A stretch of DNA of 64,000 nucleotides from contig NZ_CP117167.1 of NCBI RefSeq assembly GCF_028596025.1, positions 2,480,001-2,544,000 on the forward strand, given 5' to 3'. The notes under the pieces were generated by a model, which was not told where the DNA came from, did no database searches, and worked only from the letters and a program-made list of their open reading frames with translations. The stretch is from Mucilaginibacter jinjuensis (GTDB taxonomy: Bacteria; Bacteroidota; Bacteroidia; Sphingobacteriales; Sphingobacteriaceae). Both the position numbers and the translations under genes were made by a program. Below, one piece after another: positions 33,380 to 41,998 of the stretch; the stretch's first letter is position 1, and every line of letters starts with the position of its first letter.

Positions 33380-33823
33380 ATGGCAACAGTAAATAAAGCA
33401 GAATTAGCGATAGAATTGGGGCGGGCCATGCAGGAGATGCGCAATAAATCGCGCCAAACCATACAGCTAAGGATGAAGGAAAACAATATGAACCTTACCT
33501 TCGAAATGCTGGAAGTACTCTCATGTCTGTGGCGCAAAAATGGCATTAACCAGCAGGAAATTGCCGATATAACGTTGAAGGATAAATCGAGCATGACCTA
33601 TCTGATCGATAATCTCGTAAAACGTAATATGGTGAAGCGGGTAGAGGATGAGAACGACCGCCGTAATAAACTGATTTACTTGACCGACGAAGCCAATAAT
33701 TTAAAAGCACAGCTTTATCCCTGGGTAACAGAAATGTATACCGTTGCCACCGAGGATATTGATGCCGATGATCTTACCACTTGTTTGAATTTAATAAACA
33801 AGATGGTTGGCAACCTCCCATAG
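33380..33823 (+). CDS. MarR-family transcriptional regulator
   Basis: 147 residues with the MarR winged helix (INQQEIADITLKDKSSMTYLIDNLVKRNMVKRVEDENDRRNKLIYLT) including the DxRxK-like wing. It is 10 bp downstream of the EmrB-type pump, most likely its repressor through the GTTTGAATTCAAAC palindrome. The inducer is unknown. Confidence 0.94.
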   Translation: MATVNKAELAIELGRAMQEMRNKSRQTIQLRMKENNMNLTFEMLEVLSCLWRKNGINQQEIADITLKDKSSMTYLIDNLVKRNMVKRVEDENDRRNKLIYLTDEANNLKAQLYPWVTEMYTVATEDIDADDLTTCLNLINKMVGNLP

Positions 33824-33861
33824 TATGGCCGGCTACTAACTGTCTATAATCTATATACACC

Positions 33862-34710
33862 ATGAAAACTGTTTTAATACCTGTCGATTCATCCGCTACA
33901 GCGGCTAATACTATTGCTTACGCTGCCGAATTCTGCAAATATGCGCCGGTTGACCGTATCATTTTATTATCTACTTATTATAGTTCTGTTTACACGCAAT
34001 ACCTTCCCTCGGCTGATTTTGTACAACTAAGTCAGGAAGATATGGATAGGGAACGCACCCGTATAAAAGGTGTGGTAGACGGGCTTTGCGATAAGCTTAC
34101 TAAGTTACTGGATAAGAAAGTAAAAGTACAGGTTGCTATTACCGAAGAGCCGATTGTGCGCTCCATAAAACAGATTAACGAACAGGAAAAGCCAAATCTG
34201 ATTATTGCAGGCAGTGATGGCAATACTTATGTTGAACATAGCAGTATCAACAAGCTGTTGATTAATATAGCCCGCACCAGTACCGTGTCTGTATTAATTG
34301 TACCGGTAACCTATCAGCATAAACCGGTTGATAAAGTGGTATTAGCGGTTGACTTTAAAGCGGTATTAAATACAGAGCTTATTGGCGCAATTGAAGAACG
34401 TTATAACTGGTTCCACCCCGAAATAATGGTGCTAAATGTAGATGCCAGCAAAAACCCTTACGAAACCGATGAGGAACGCCGAATTGTTGAAGAGAAATTG
34501 GGTGTGATATTGAAAAATTTTGACTACAAAGTTTACTACGTACAAGACAGAAACATCCTGCGCGGCATAACTACTTTTGCCGATGAGCACCAGGCTAACT
34601 TAATCATAGCATTGCCGGGTAAACATAGCTTCTTCTACAACCTAACCCATAACAGCATTACAGAAGGTTTGTATAATGATGCTACGCAGCCGGTGTTGAT
34701 ATTGAAATAA
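33862..34710 (+). CDS. Tandem universal stress protein (UspA)
   Basis: 282 residues made of two UspA domains (about 1-145 and 150-282). The first begins MKTVLIPVDSSATAANTIAYAAEFC and carries IIAGSDGNTYVEHSSINKLLINIARTSTVSVLIVP, a partly degenerate nucleotide-binding signature. The second ends TQPVLILK. It is cytoplasmic, role unknown. It starts 38 bp after marR and may be part of the same transcript. Confidence 0.9.
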   Translation: MKTVLIPVDSSATAANTIAYAAEFCKYAPVDRIILLSTYYSSVYTQYLPSADFVQLSQEDMDRERTRIKGVVDGLCDKLTKLLDKKVKVQVAITEEPIVRSIKQINEQEKPNLIIAGSDGNTYVEHSSINKLLINIARTSTVSVLIVPVTYQHKPVDKVVLAVDFKAVLNTELIGAIEERYNWFHPEIMVLNVDASKNPYETDEERRIVEEKLGVILKNFDYKVYYVQDRNILRGITTFADEHQANLIIALPGKHSFFYNLTHNSITEGLYNDATQPVLILK

Positions 34711-35136
34711 GCTCTTAGTGAGTGGTGAATGGTTGATTAAGTGAGTAGTTGGATGACGATGAGAAATCTCAAGTAAAACTGCCACCAATACCGTTAATAA
34801 CCGTCCTCATGTGGCCTTTTGATTTTCGGGTAGCATAACATTGGCCTGAGCACTGACTTTAACAGAAAATAAAGCAGCCACGAGTTTTTTCTTTGGTACT
34901 TTCTTTTTTGCGGAAAAAAAAAAAGTACATCCACTAACGTAAATACAGCACAACCCATCCCTAATGGAAAACCGACTGTGCTGTATTTAAGATAGTGATA
35001 ATAGATCTGAGATTGCTTCGTTCCTCGCAATGACGTTTTGGAGATGCAATGACTGCTACCGCCACTCGCCACTGCCACTAATTGAGTAACATGGTGAAAA
35101 ATGACTGCTACTGCCACTCACCACTGTTACTAAAAC
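34711..35136. repeat. Gene-free region with composite repeat copy C and simple repeats
   Basis: Contains a short GTGAG tract (34712-34760), composite repeat copy C in inverted orientation (about 34795-34946, with hairpin GTAC...GTAC at 34896-34928), a single inverted 'GTCATTGCGAGG' arm (35010-35034), and low-complexity 'ACTGCTACTGCCACTCACCACTG' units (35048-35128) at the 3' end of lepB. Similar ACTGCTACT units lie next to smpB (7405-7435). Confidence 0.65.
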
Positions 35137-36231
35137 CTACTCAATCTTCTTCAAAATCCTATTCCAACGTACTTTATTAAACAAATTCTCAGTACTATCG
35201 ATGCTCATCCAGGTAATCATGGCTTTGCCAACAATATTCTCTTCGGGTACATAACCCCAAACGCGCGAATCTTCGCTGTTATGGCGGTTATCGCCCATCA
35301 TCCAGTAGTAGTTCTGTTTAAAAGTATAGGTATCGGCTTTGGTGCCGTTAATGTAATAGGCCTTGCCAACATGGCTTAATTTATTGCCTTCGTAGTTTTG
35401 AATAGCACGGCTGTATAAGGCAACTGTCGAATCATTCAGCTTAACTTTCCAGCCTTTTTTAGGCAGGGTAAGCGGGCCGAAGTTATCATTGTTCCATTTA
35501 TACAGGGCGTTATGAGGGAATATGCCTGCATCAAATTGCCCGGCAGGGTCCATATAAGGCTTAATGTTTTTAATAATCGAATAACTCTTAAATTCCTTAT
35601 AACTATCAACTGGGATAATCATAATAAAATCGTTATCGGTTAATTGCTGGTAAATCTCAATATGCAGATCGTGCATTACCTGCGGGTTAATCTGCTGGCC
35701 ATCGGTAGTTACCAGGTATGATGTTTGCGCTTTCGGGGCATTGGGCGCAGCTTTGCCGTTTATATAAACTTGCGTGTTTACAATGGTCAGTACATCGCCC
35801 GGTTCGGCCTGGCAACGTTTAATGTAGCTGGTTTTCATATCAACCGGTTTATTGATCGAATCAGACGGCAGGTTGAATACGATTACATCACCTTTTTTAG
35901 GATGCGACAAACCCGGTAGGCGATAATATGGAAATTGCAACCCATTCCAATAGGTTTTGACACTACCGATAGTTGGCTCTAAAAACGGAAGCGATATAGG
36001 CGTTATCGGCATCCGGGGGCCGTAGTTAAACTTGCTCACAAACAAATAATCGCCTGTTAAAAGCGAACCTTCCATTGATGCTGATGGGATAGCGTAGGCC
36101 GAAAAGAGCAATCCACGGATTATGGTAGAGGCTACAACGGCAAACAGAAGCGCGTCGGCCCACTCACGGGTTTTGCTTTTCTTAGGTTTGTTTTCGGCTT
36201 GTTTACGTTTAAAGTGCAAATTCCATTTCAT
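35137..36231 (-). CDS. lepB: Signal peptidase I
   Basis: 364 residues with one N-terminal membrane helix (about 25-45). It cleaves Sec and Tat signal peptides at the outer face of the inner membrane. The catalytic serine motif is IPSASMEGS (Ser52), the general-base lysine lies in YIKRCQAEPGD, and box E is MMGDNRHNSEDSRVWGYVP. The large insertion between boxes D and E (about 150-300) is typical of Bacteroidota LepB and makes it longer than Gram-positive SipS-type enzymes. All catalytic motifs are intact. Confidence 0.96.
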   Translation of the reverse strand: MKWNLHFKRKQAENKPKKSKTREWADALLFAVVASTIIRGLLFSAYAIPSASMEGSLLTGDYLFVSKFNYGPRMPITPISLPFLEPTIGSVKTYWNGLQFPYYRLPGLSHPKKGDVIVFNLPSDSINKPVDMKTSYIKRCQAEPGDVLTIVNTQVYINGKAAPNAPKAQTSYLVTTDGQQINPQVMHDLHIEIYQQLTDNDFIMIIPVDSYKEFKSYSIIKNIKPYMDPAGQFDAGIFPHNALYKWNNDNFGPLTLPKKGWKVKLNDSTVALYSRAIQNYEGNKLSHVGKAYYINGTKADTYTFKQNYYWMMGDNRHNSEDSRVWGYVPEENIVGKAMITWMSIDSTENLFNKVRWNRILKKIE

Positions 36232-36249
36232 ATATAAAAGGTTTGTTTT

Positions 36250-36265
36250 CCCGATAGCTATCGGG
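36250..36265. repeat. CCCGATAGCTATCGGG palindrome upstream of lepB
   Basis: A perfect 16-bp palindrome in the 5' region of lepB, 19 bp before its ATG. It could be a regulatory hairpin in the mRNA or another genomic palindrome. It occurs once as a complete unit in the parts of the window I checked. Confidence 0.5.
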
Positions 36266-36485
36266 ATAGTTAATTAACGTATAATGGTTTGATGTTTAGT
36301 ACGTTGATTTGTTACATCAAAAATGCCAAAATAAACATCACAGCAATATCTCAAACGATGTAGTTGATTTTCACTGTAATTTTGCGCTGAAAACCGTTAA
36401 TTTGAAGCAGCGTTTTTACTGACCTAACCTATTTTTACAAAACATTTATCGCTACATCAACATTACCCTGAATATCATTAAACAA

Positions 36486-38816
36486 ATGCCTGAATTTTTT
36501 ACCAGAAAAGTATGGAATGCTGCTGCCATAACCACTCTTGCCCTTGGGTTATGTGCTTTTAGCAATCGCCCCCCAAAACAGCCAGTACATAAAACCATTG
36601 AGCAACGCATTGACAGCTTGATGGCTAAAATGACGCTTGATGACAAAATTGGCCAGACAGCACAACGCGGAGCATCAAGCAGGGTAAAAGGCCCATTGCC
36701 CGAGGCTTTAAAAAATGCGGTACGCGAAGGCAGGGCGGGTTCGGTAATTAATGTGGTTGATATTGATAAGGTAAACGAACTGCAGCGTATTGCTGTTGAA
36801 GAAAGCCCGCGACATATCCCGCTGATTTTTGCGCGGGATGTTATTCATGGTTTTAAAACTATCTTCCCAATCCCTTTAGGACAGGCGGCAACCTGGGATG
36901 CTGATATTGTGGAGCAGGGTTCGCGTATTGCTGCGGTAGAGGCCTCGTCGGTAGGTGTGCGGTGGACTTTTGCGCCTATGTTGGATATTGCCCGTGATGC
37001 CCGTTGGGGTAGGATAGCAGAATCGCCGGGAGAGGATCCTTATCTGTCATCTATATTGGCTAAGGCTTATGTAAAGGGTTTCCAGGGCGATGATCTTTCC
37101 AAACCAAACTCGATAGCTGCCTGCGCCAAACACTTTGTGGGCTACGGTGCTGCCGAAGGTGGCCGCGATTATAACACGGCTACCATTGGTCAGCAGATGT
37201 TGTATGATGTTTACCTGAAACCATTTAAAGCAGCTAAAGATGCAGGCATTGCTACATTTATGGCTTCGTTTAATGATCTAAATGGCGTGCCAGCTACCGG
37301 TAATCAGCCTTTACTGAAAGGAATTTTGCGCAACGAATGGAAATATGACGGCATGCTGGTAAGCGACTGGAACGGTGTGGTAGAAATGACCACCCATGGT
37401 TATGCCCGCGATAGTAGCGATGCTGCCGCCAAAGCCGCCAACGCAGGTGTGGATATGGAAATGGCCAGCAATACCTATGAGAAAAATATGAAAGCGCTGG
37501 TTGCCAGTGGCAAGGTTTCGATAACACAATTGAATACATTGGTGCGCGATGTATTAAGGTTGAAATTTCGTTTAGGTTTGTTTGACGACCCATATACCGA
37601 ACAGCCTGATGGCAAAGTAATATTAACCGATGCCAGTTTAGCTGCTGCTAAGAAAGCTGCGATTGAAAGCGCAGTATTACTGAAGAATGATAACGTAACG
37701 CTTCCTTTTGCCAAAACAGTGAAGAAGATAGCTGTAATTGGTCCGCTGGCAGATGCACCGCACGATCAGTTAGGTACATGGACTTTTGATGGCGACAGCA
37801 AAGACACCCAAACGCCATTAATTGCCCTGCAAAACATGTATGGTAAGGATAATATATCTTATGCGCCAGGTTTAAAGTTTAGCCGCGACCGCAGTACCGA
37901 TGGTTTTTCTCGAGCTGTTAAAGTAACGCATGATGCCGATGTGATTGTGTTTTTTGGTGGAGAAGAATCTATCTTATCCGGCGAAGCACATAGCCGGGCC
38001 GATATTGGCTTGCCGGGTGCGCAGGATAGTTTAATCAGCGCCCTGCAACAGGAAGGTAAACCAATTGTGCTGGTAATTATGGCTGGCAGGCCAATTACTT
38101 TAGGCAATGTTTTAAACAAGGTTGATGCCGTTTTAATGGCCTGGCACCCCGGTACCATGGGCGGCCCAGCCATTGCCGATATGCTGGCAGGCATTGCCGC
38201 ACCCGAAGGCCGCTTACCTGTAACCTGGCCTAAAACAGGTGCGCAGGAGCCTTTGTACTATAACCACACCAACACCGGCCGGCCGGCCAATAAGCAAAAC
38301 TACGTGGCTATTGATAGCATCCCGGTAGGGGCATGGCAAAGTTCGCTGGGTAATACTTCGCATTATCTGGATGCAGGTTATTTGCCGCAATATCCATTTG
38401 GATATGGTTTGAGTTATACCATGTTTGATTATTATCATTTGGTACAGGATAAAACGGTATTGAATATGGGCGATAACATCACAATTTCCGCAGAGATTGC
38501 CAATGTTGGCGAGCATGCCGGTACCGATGTGGTACAGCTTTATGTGCAACAAATGGTTGGCGATGTGGTGCGCCCGGTAAAAGAGTTGAGAGGTTTTAAG
38601 AAGATCAGCCTTAACCCTGGTCAGAAACAGCATGTTGTATTCACCTTAAATACCGCCGATCTAGCCTACCATAACCAGGCTATGAAACTGGTAACAGACC
38701 CAGGTAAATATAAAATATGGATCGGTAAAAATGCTGCAGAAGGTTTGCCGGGAAGTTTTGAGATTAATGAGCCGGTGGTGAAAGCGCCTGTAAAGGGACG
38801 GAGGACGAAAAGATAA
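36486..38816 (+). CDS. Glycoside hydrolase family 3 beta-glucosidase (BglX-like)
   Basis: 776 residues with an N-terminal hydrophobic signal (WNAAAITTLALGLCAFS). It has the layout of E. coli BglX: N-terminal barrel with IPLIFARDVIHGFKTIFPIPLGQAATWD, KHFVGYGAAEGGRDYN and the nucleophile motif LVSDWNGVVEM. The C-terminal sandwich contains FFGGEESILSGEAHSRADIGLPG (acid/base Glu region), then an Fn3-like end (NVGEHAGTDVVQLYVQQ). It is a periplasmic exo-beta-glucosidase. Its sequence differs clearly from the other GH3 gene at 28.2 kb, so it is not a recent duplicate. Confidence 0.94.
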   Translation: MPEFFTRKVWNAAAITTLALGLCAFSNRPPKQPVHKTIEQRIDSLMAKMTLDDKIGQTAQRGASSRVKGPLPEALKNAVREGRAGSVINVVDIDKVNELQRIAVEESPRHIPLIFARDVIHGFKTIFPIPLGQAATWDADIVEQGSRIAAVEASSVGVRWTFAPMLDIARDARWGRIAESPGEDPYLSSILAKAYVKGFQGDDLSKPNSIAACAKHFVGYGAAEGGRDYNTATIGQQMLYDVYLKPFKAAKDAGIATFMASFNDLNGVPATGNQPLLKGILRNEWKYDGMLVSDWNGVVEMTTHGYARDSSDAAAKAANAGVDMEMASNTYEKNMKALVASGKVSITQLNTLVRDVLRLKFRLGLFDDPYTEQPDGKVILTDASLAAAKKAAIESAVLLKNDNVTLPFAKTVKKIAVIGPLADAPHDQLGTWTFDGDSKDTQTPLIALQNMYGKDNISYAPGLKFSRDRSTDGFSRAVKVTHDADVIVFFGGEESILSGEAHSRADIGLPGAQDSLISALQQEGKPIVLVIMAGRPITLGNVLNKVDAVLMAWHPGTMGGPAIADMLAGIAAPEGRLPVTWPKTGAQEPLYYNHTNTGRPANKQNYVAIDSIPVGAWQSSLGNTSHYLDAGYLPQYPFGYGLSYTMFDYYHLVQDKTVLNMGDNITISAEIANVGEHAGTDVVQLYVQQMVGDVVRPVKELRGFKKISLNPGQKQHVVFTLNTADLAYHNQAMKLVTDPGKYKIWIGKNAAEGLPGSFEINEPVVKAPVKGRRTKR

Positions 38817-38914
38817 AGGAACCACTCCTTAACAAATTTGTCATTCTGAACGCAGTGAAGAATCTTCTTTAATTGATAAAGGATTGTTCCCATGTATAAA
38901 TTAACAATAATTAG

Positions 38915-38922
38915 TAACTTTG
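38915..38922 (+). promoter_or_regulatory. -7 promoter element of the noncoding RNA candidate
   Basis: TAACTTTG matches TAnnTTTG. It is followed within about 6 bases by the first base of the closing stem (38928) of the structured RNA. No protein frame follows on this strand before the terminator. Confidence 0.6.
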
Positions 38923-38927
38923 TTAAA

Positions 38928-39067
38928 CAAGAAATCCCCGATAAACACTTACGCCTAATGAGGGACCACTCATGAGATGGCTGTTTATCGAGGTTAGCAG
39001 TGTATAATTTGCACCGCTGTTTCTTGCGTCTGCACGACGATCTTTAAAGGGCTTATTGCCCTTTTTT
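38928..39067 (+). ncRNA. Unassigned structured small RNA with intrinsic terminator
   Basis: About 140 nt between a -7 element and a terminator. By hand: closing stem CAAGAAA (38928-38934) with TTTCTTG (39020-39026); a 12-bp stem CCCCGATAAACA (38936-38947) with TGTTTATCGAGG (38982-38993), one mismatch, holding an inner ATGAG/CTCAT hairpin; and a third stem AGCAGTG (38996-39002) with CACCGCT (39012-39018), one mismatch. A linker then leads to AAAGGGC/GCCCTTT and T6. It does not contain SRP, tmRNA or RNase P signatures that I recognise, nor does it precede a gene on its strand. It is convergent with the P63C gene, whose stop overlaps the T-tract. Confidence 0.6.
39046..39067 (+). terminator. Intrinsic terminator of the small RNA
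   Basis: AAAGGGC, loop TTATT, GCCCTTT, then TTTT. A compact canonical terminator overlapping the stop codon of the convergent P63C gene (39066-39068). Confidence 0.88.
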
Positions 39068-40211
39068 ATTTATTAGATGGAAAATCTATTTCCAAAGTTT
39101 GTGAGCCATCGTTATTGAATTTTGGTAGAGACTTATCAAGTAGGGACAAAAAAACGTCCCAATTGTACCCAGACGCTTTTGCTAACAGAGTTACAAATGT
39201 TAAATGCTCTTTTAGTTTATTATGACCGTATTCGGCATCAATCCATTGTGTGTGCTTAGACCTGCGATAGCCTCTTTTGTTTATCACGGGATTTTTTTCT
39301 CGTAATACATTTAGAACCATTGGAGCAATTCTTTTGTACACTACGTTGTTTATGACGTGTCCTATCCATTGTGGCTTTCTTCCGTTGTTTATGCCCTTCC
39401 AGCTATACCCTTTCATTTTAAACACGGCCTCAAAAAAATCATCAGGATATAAGGAGATCAATTTACCTTTCTCCTCTGCAAAAAACTTCTTTAAAAAGGC
39501 TTGAAGTTCGTTTTTCTCTCTTTCCTTTTCATAACCAGTCGCTTCATCTACCAAGGCTATTATCCCAACTTTTGCAAAAGATTTTAATAGGCCGTATGCG
39601 TTATCAGCTACTGACGAAAGGTTTTCAACTTCCATGCCTTTACTATCAAAGAACTTTTTCGCTGTAATATAAACATCACATATATCAGATAAAACTGTTG
39701 CTTCAATTCCTCTTGACTTAACACCAGATAAAGAAATGTACTCGACGGCGTTATTTAACCTTTGCTCTAATTCGCTATTTATGAAAGGTTTAAGGTATTT
39801 TGCCGATAAGTATTCAGGTAAAATTGCGGTACTATCAATTTTTTTTCTACTCCAATATGCCCCTCCTCCTTTTATGCCAAAAGCGTTTGCCAGGCTTCTT
39901 TCAGAGAGAAGCCTTTTTCCGTCTACAACAGCAGCCGAAAGAGTTATTCCGTTTAATGGTAAATCGCCGTAATGCGTTGCTTTTGGCAAATTAGAGTTCA
40001 CATTAGGAAAATCATCAGGTAATAAGTCAAAATCCTCGGATGTTAGATCGATGCCCTTTTGTTCTGCTAAAGATAAAAGGTGTGTTCTCCATTTTGCTGG
40101 GATTAAACCTGTTTTAGCCCAATGAGCAATTGTGCTTTGCCCTTTGCCAATCAATTGAGCTAATTCGGTTTGACCGCCAAATTTTTCTATAATGTTTTGT
40201 GCTGCATTCAT
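39066..40211 (-). CDS. P63C-domain phage-type protein with N-terminal HTH-like (carph-isopro) domain
   Basis: 381 residues. The first 55 (FGGQTELAQLIGKGQSTIAHWAKTGLIPAKWRTHLLSLAEQKGID) look like a Cro-type helix-turn-helix of the carph-isopro kind. The remainder matches the P63C domain known from phage and prophage-associated proteins; its function is unknown. The gene is visibly more AT-rich than its neighbours and has no operon partner. A near-perfect palindrome lies 50 bp upstream and could be bound by its own HTH. No integrase or structural phage gene is nearby, so this looks like an isolated cargo gene or prophage remnant. Confidence 0.8.
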   Translation of the reverse strand: MNAAQNIIEKFGGQTELAQLIGKGQSTIAHWAKTGLIPAKWRTHLLSLAEQKGIDLTSEDFDLLPDDFPNVNSNLPKATHYGDLPLNGITLSAAVVDGKRLLSERSLANAFGIKGGGAYWSRKKIDSTAILPEYLSAKYLKPFINSELEQRLNNAVEYISLSGVKSRGIEATVLSDICDVYITAKKFFDSKGMEVENLSSVADNAYGLLKSFAKVGIIALVDEATGYEKEREKNELQAFLKKFFAEEKGKLISLYPDDFFEAVFKMKGYSWKGINNGRKPQWIGHVINNVVYKRIAPMVLNVLREKNPVINKRGYRRSKHTQWIDAEYGHNKLKEHLTFVTLLAKASGYNWDVFLSLLDKSLPKFNNDGSQTLEIDFPSNK

Positions 40212-40260
40212 TATATTGATTTTAACTATTCAAAATTAAATAAAATAATTGATAATAAAA

Positions 40261-40297
40261 AATATTTAAATATCAATTTTATTGATATTTAAATATT
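40261..40297. promoter_or_regulatory. 37-bp perfect inverted repeat upstream of the P63C gene
   Basis: AATATTTAAATATCAA, a 5-base spacer TTTTA, and TTGATATTTAAATATT: 16-bp arms with no mismatch. It is positioned in front of the P63C gene (ATG at 40211) and about 75 bp before the promoter of the VOC gene. It may be an operator for the HTH protein or the scar/end of an inserted element. Confidence 0.65.
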
Positions 40298-40370
40298 GAA
40301 CATCTCTCAACAAAATAATCCTCCACATTACTTCTTGTCCTACATCAAGTGCGGGCCTTTAAATGTAGGG

Positions 40371-40378
40371 TACATTTG
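40371..40378 (+). promoter_or_regulatory. -7 promoter element of the VOC dioxygenase gene
   Basis: TACATTTG (TAnnTTTG), 46 bases before the ATG at 40425. This rules out the in-frame codon at 40296 as the start. Confidence 0.6.
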
Positions 40379-40424
40379 TATCATCAAAACAAAACATCAC
40401 CACAATTTAAAAGGAAACACGATA

Positions 40425-41360
40425 ATGGAAAATTCAATAAACGGCATACACCACATCACTGCAATAGCAGGTAATGCCAAACGTAACTTCGATTTTTATA
40501 CTAAAACGCTGGGCCTGCACATAGTAAAAAAAACTGTGAATTTTGACGACCCTGAAACATATCACTTCTACTATGGCGACAAGGTTGGTACCCCCGGTAC
40601 TATCTTAACTTTCTTCCCATGGGAAAATATTCAAATCGGTAGGAGAGGCGCACGCCAGGTTACCGAGATTGGTTATTCTGTGCCTGAAAGCAGCTTCGAC
40701 TTTTGGTTGAAACGTTTCGAAGAACGCAACGTGATCTACAACAAAGTGGCCGAAAAATTTGGCGAGCCTTATCTAACTTTTTTAGACCCTGATGGTTTGA
40801 AATTCGAACTCATCGCCTCTAAAACACCAGACTTACGTTTGCCTTGGGAAACCGATGAAGTTAAGGCAGAGAACGCTACCAAAGGCTTCCACAGTATCAC
40901 TATCACTACTAACAAAATGCAGGCTACTGCCGATATTTTAACTGGTGTGTTTGGATACAAATTGCTGGAGCAACATGTAAACCGTTTCCGCTTTGTTACC
41001 GATGCGGTTGATAACGCAGCCATTGTTGATCTGGTTGAAGTAGCCGGAGAAGTTGCAGGCCATGTAGCCGGAGGTTCTGTTCACCACGTTGCCTTCAGGG
41101 TTAAAAATGAAGAAGTGTTAATGCAGTACCGCGAGAAACTTGTTGCACTGGGCATGAACATCACCGAGAAAATAGACCGTAACTATTTCTACTCACTATA
41201 CTTCCGCGAACCGGGAGGCGTATTGTTCGAAATTGCTACTGATAACCCTGGTTTTGCAGTAGATGAATCGGTTGAAGAGTTAGGCCTAAACTTAAAATTG
41301 CCAGCACAGTACGAGCAGCACAGAAATGCTTTAGTAAAAGTATTACCAAAATTAGATTAA
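40425..41360 (+). CDS. VOC-family ring-cleaving dioxygenase (MhqO-like)
   Basis: 311 residues from the ATG at 40425. It has two vicinal-oxygen-chelate halves: the first begins ENSINGIHHITAIAGNAKRNFDFYTKTLGLH, the second TKGFHSITITTNKMQATADILTGVFGY. Metal ligands are plausible at the His of GIHHIT, the His of SVHHVAFRV and the Glu of GGVLFEIATD. MhqO-type enzymes are linked to hydroquinone and quinone stress. It is co-transcribed with the esterase 7 bp downstream; MhqO and an MhqD-type esterase occur together in Bacillus, which supports a quinone-detoxification pair. Confidence 0.9.
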   Translation: MENSINGIHHITAIAGNAKRNFDFYTKTLGLHIVKKTVNFDDPETYHFYYGDKVGTPGTILTFFPWENIQIGRRGARQVTEIGYSVPESSFDFWLKRFEERNVIYNKVAEKFGEPYLTFLDPDGLKFELIASKTPDLRLPWETDEVKAENATKGFHSITITTNKMQATADILTGVFGYKLLEQHVNRFRFVTDAVDNAAIVDLVEVAGEVAGHVAGGSVHHVAFRVKNEEVLMQYREKLVALGMNITEKIDRNYFYSLYFREPGGVLFEIATDNPGFAVDESVEELGLNLKLPAQYEQHRNALVKVLPKLD

Positions 41361-41367
41361 TCAGATC

Positions 41368-41994
41368 ATGTACACTCACGAATATCAAATAATAACAGCC
41401 GGGGCAAAACCGCAACAGGCCAAAGGAGCATTAATACTGCTCCACGGCCGCGGTAGCACCGCCCACAATATGATTGGCCTCGCCAATGAGTTTAATGTTG
41501 CAGATTTTGCCATTTACGTACCGCAAGCTACTAACCATAGCTGGTACCCGTATAGCTTTCTGGCACCGGTTCAGGATAATGAGCCTGCTTTAAGTTCGGC
41601 CTTAGGTGTGATAACTCAATTGGTTAAACAGATAGAAGCCGATGGGATCCCTGCCAATAAAATCTATTTTGCAGGATTTTCACAAGGGGCTTGTTTAACG
41701 TTAGAGTATATTACCCGTAACGCAAAACAATACGGTGGTGCAATTGCCTTTACCGGAGGCCTAATAGGGGAGGAACTGAACCTGGCAAACTATGCAGGTG
41801 ATTTCAATAACACACCTATACTAATTACAACCGGTGATCCTGATCCGCACGTACCGGTAAGCCGTGTAAATGAAAGTGTAAAAGTGATCACCGGGTTAAA
41901 CGCCGATGTAACGCTGAAAATTTACAAAGGCCGCCCGCACACTATTACGCAGGAAGAGATTGATTTGGCAAATCAATTAGTGTTTAAGAATTAA
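41368..41994 (+). CDS. Carboxylesterase/phospholipase family alpha/beta hydrolase (MhqD-like)
   Basis: 208 residues. The nucleophile elbow GFSQG (Ser near 113), the acidic residue in TTGDPDPHVP and the His in KGRPHTITQEEI form the catalytic triad of the YpfH/MhqD carboxylesterase family. The oxyanion region is LLHGRGSTAHNM. There is no signal peptide, so it is cytoplasmic. It follows the VOC gene by 7 bp. Confidence 0.92.
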   Translation: MYTHEYQIITAGAKPQQAKGALILLHGRGSTAHNMIGLANEFNVADFAIYVPQATNHSWYPYSFLAPVQDNEPALSSALGVITQLVKQIEADGIPANKIYFAGFSQGACLTLEYITRNAKQYGGAIAFTGGLIGEELNLANYAGDFNNTPILITTGDPDPHVPVSRVNESVKVITGLNADVTLKIYKGRPHTITQEEIDLANQLVFKN

Positions 41995-41998
41995 TATT

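Noticed and set aside
34794..35117. Minus-strand 107-codon frame after the UspA gene
   Set aside because: It runs through composite repeat copy C and a low-complexity tract; the composition is that of the repeats.
28174..38816. The two GH3 genes as a recent duplication or a polysaccharide utilisation locus
   Set aside because: Their sequences and domain sizes differ clearly, they are on opposite strands 6 kb apart, and no SusC/SusD pair is present.
38928..39067. SRP RNA, tmRNA, 6S RNA or RNase P RNA
   Set aside because: No GGAAGCAG-type SRP loop, no tmRNA tRNA-like end, no rod-like 6S bubble, and the length is too short for RNase P. Left as unassigned.
40296..40424. Upstream start of the VOC dioxygenase
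   Set aside because: It begins inside the palindrome and precedes the promoter; the family starts near MENSINGIHHIT.
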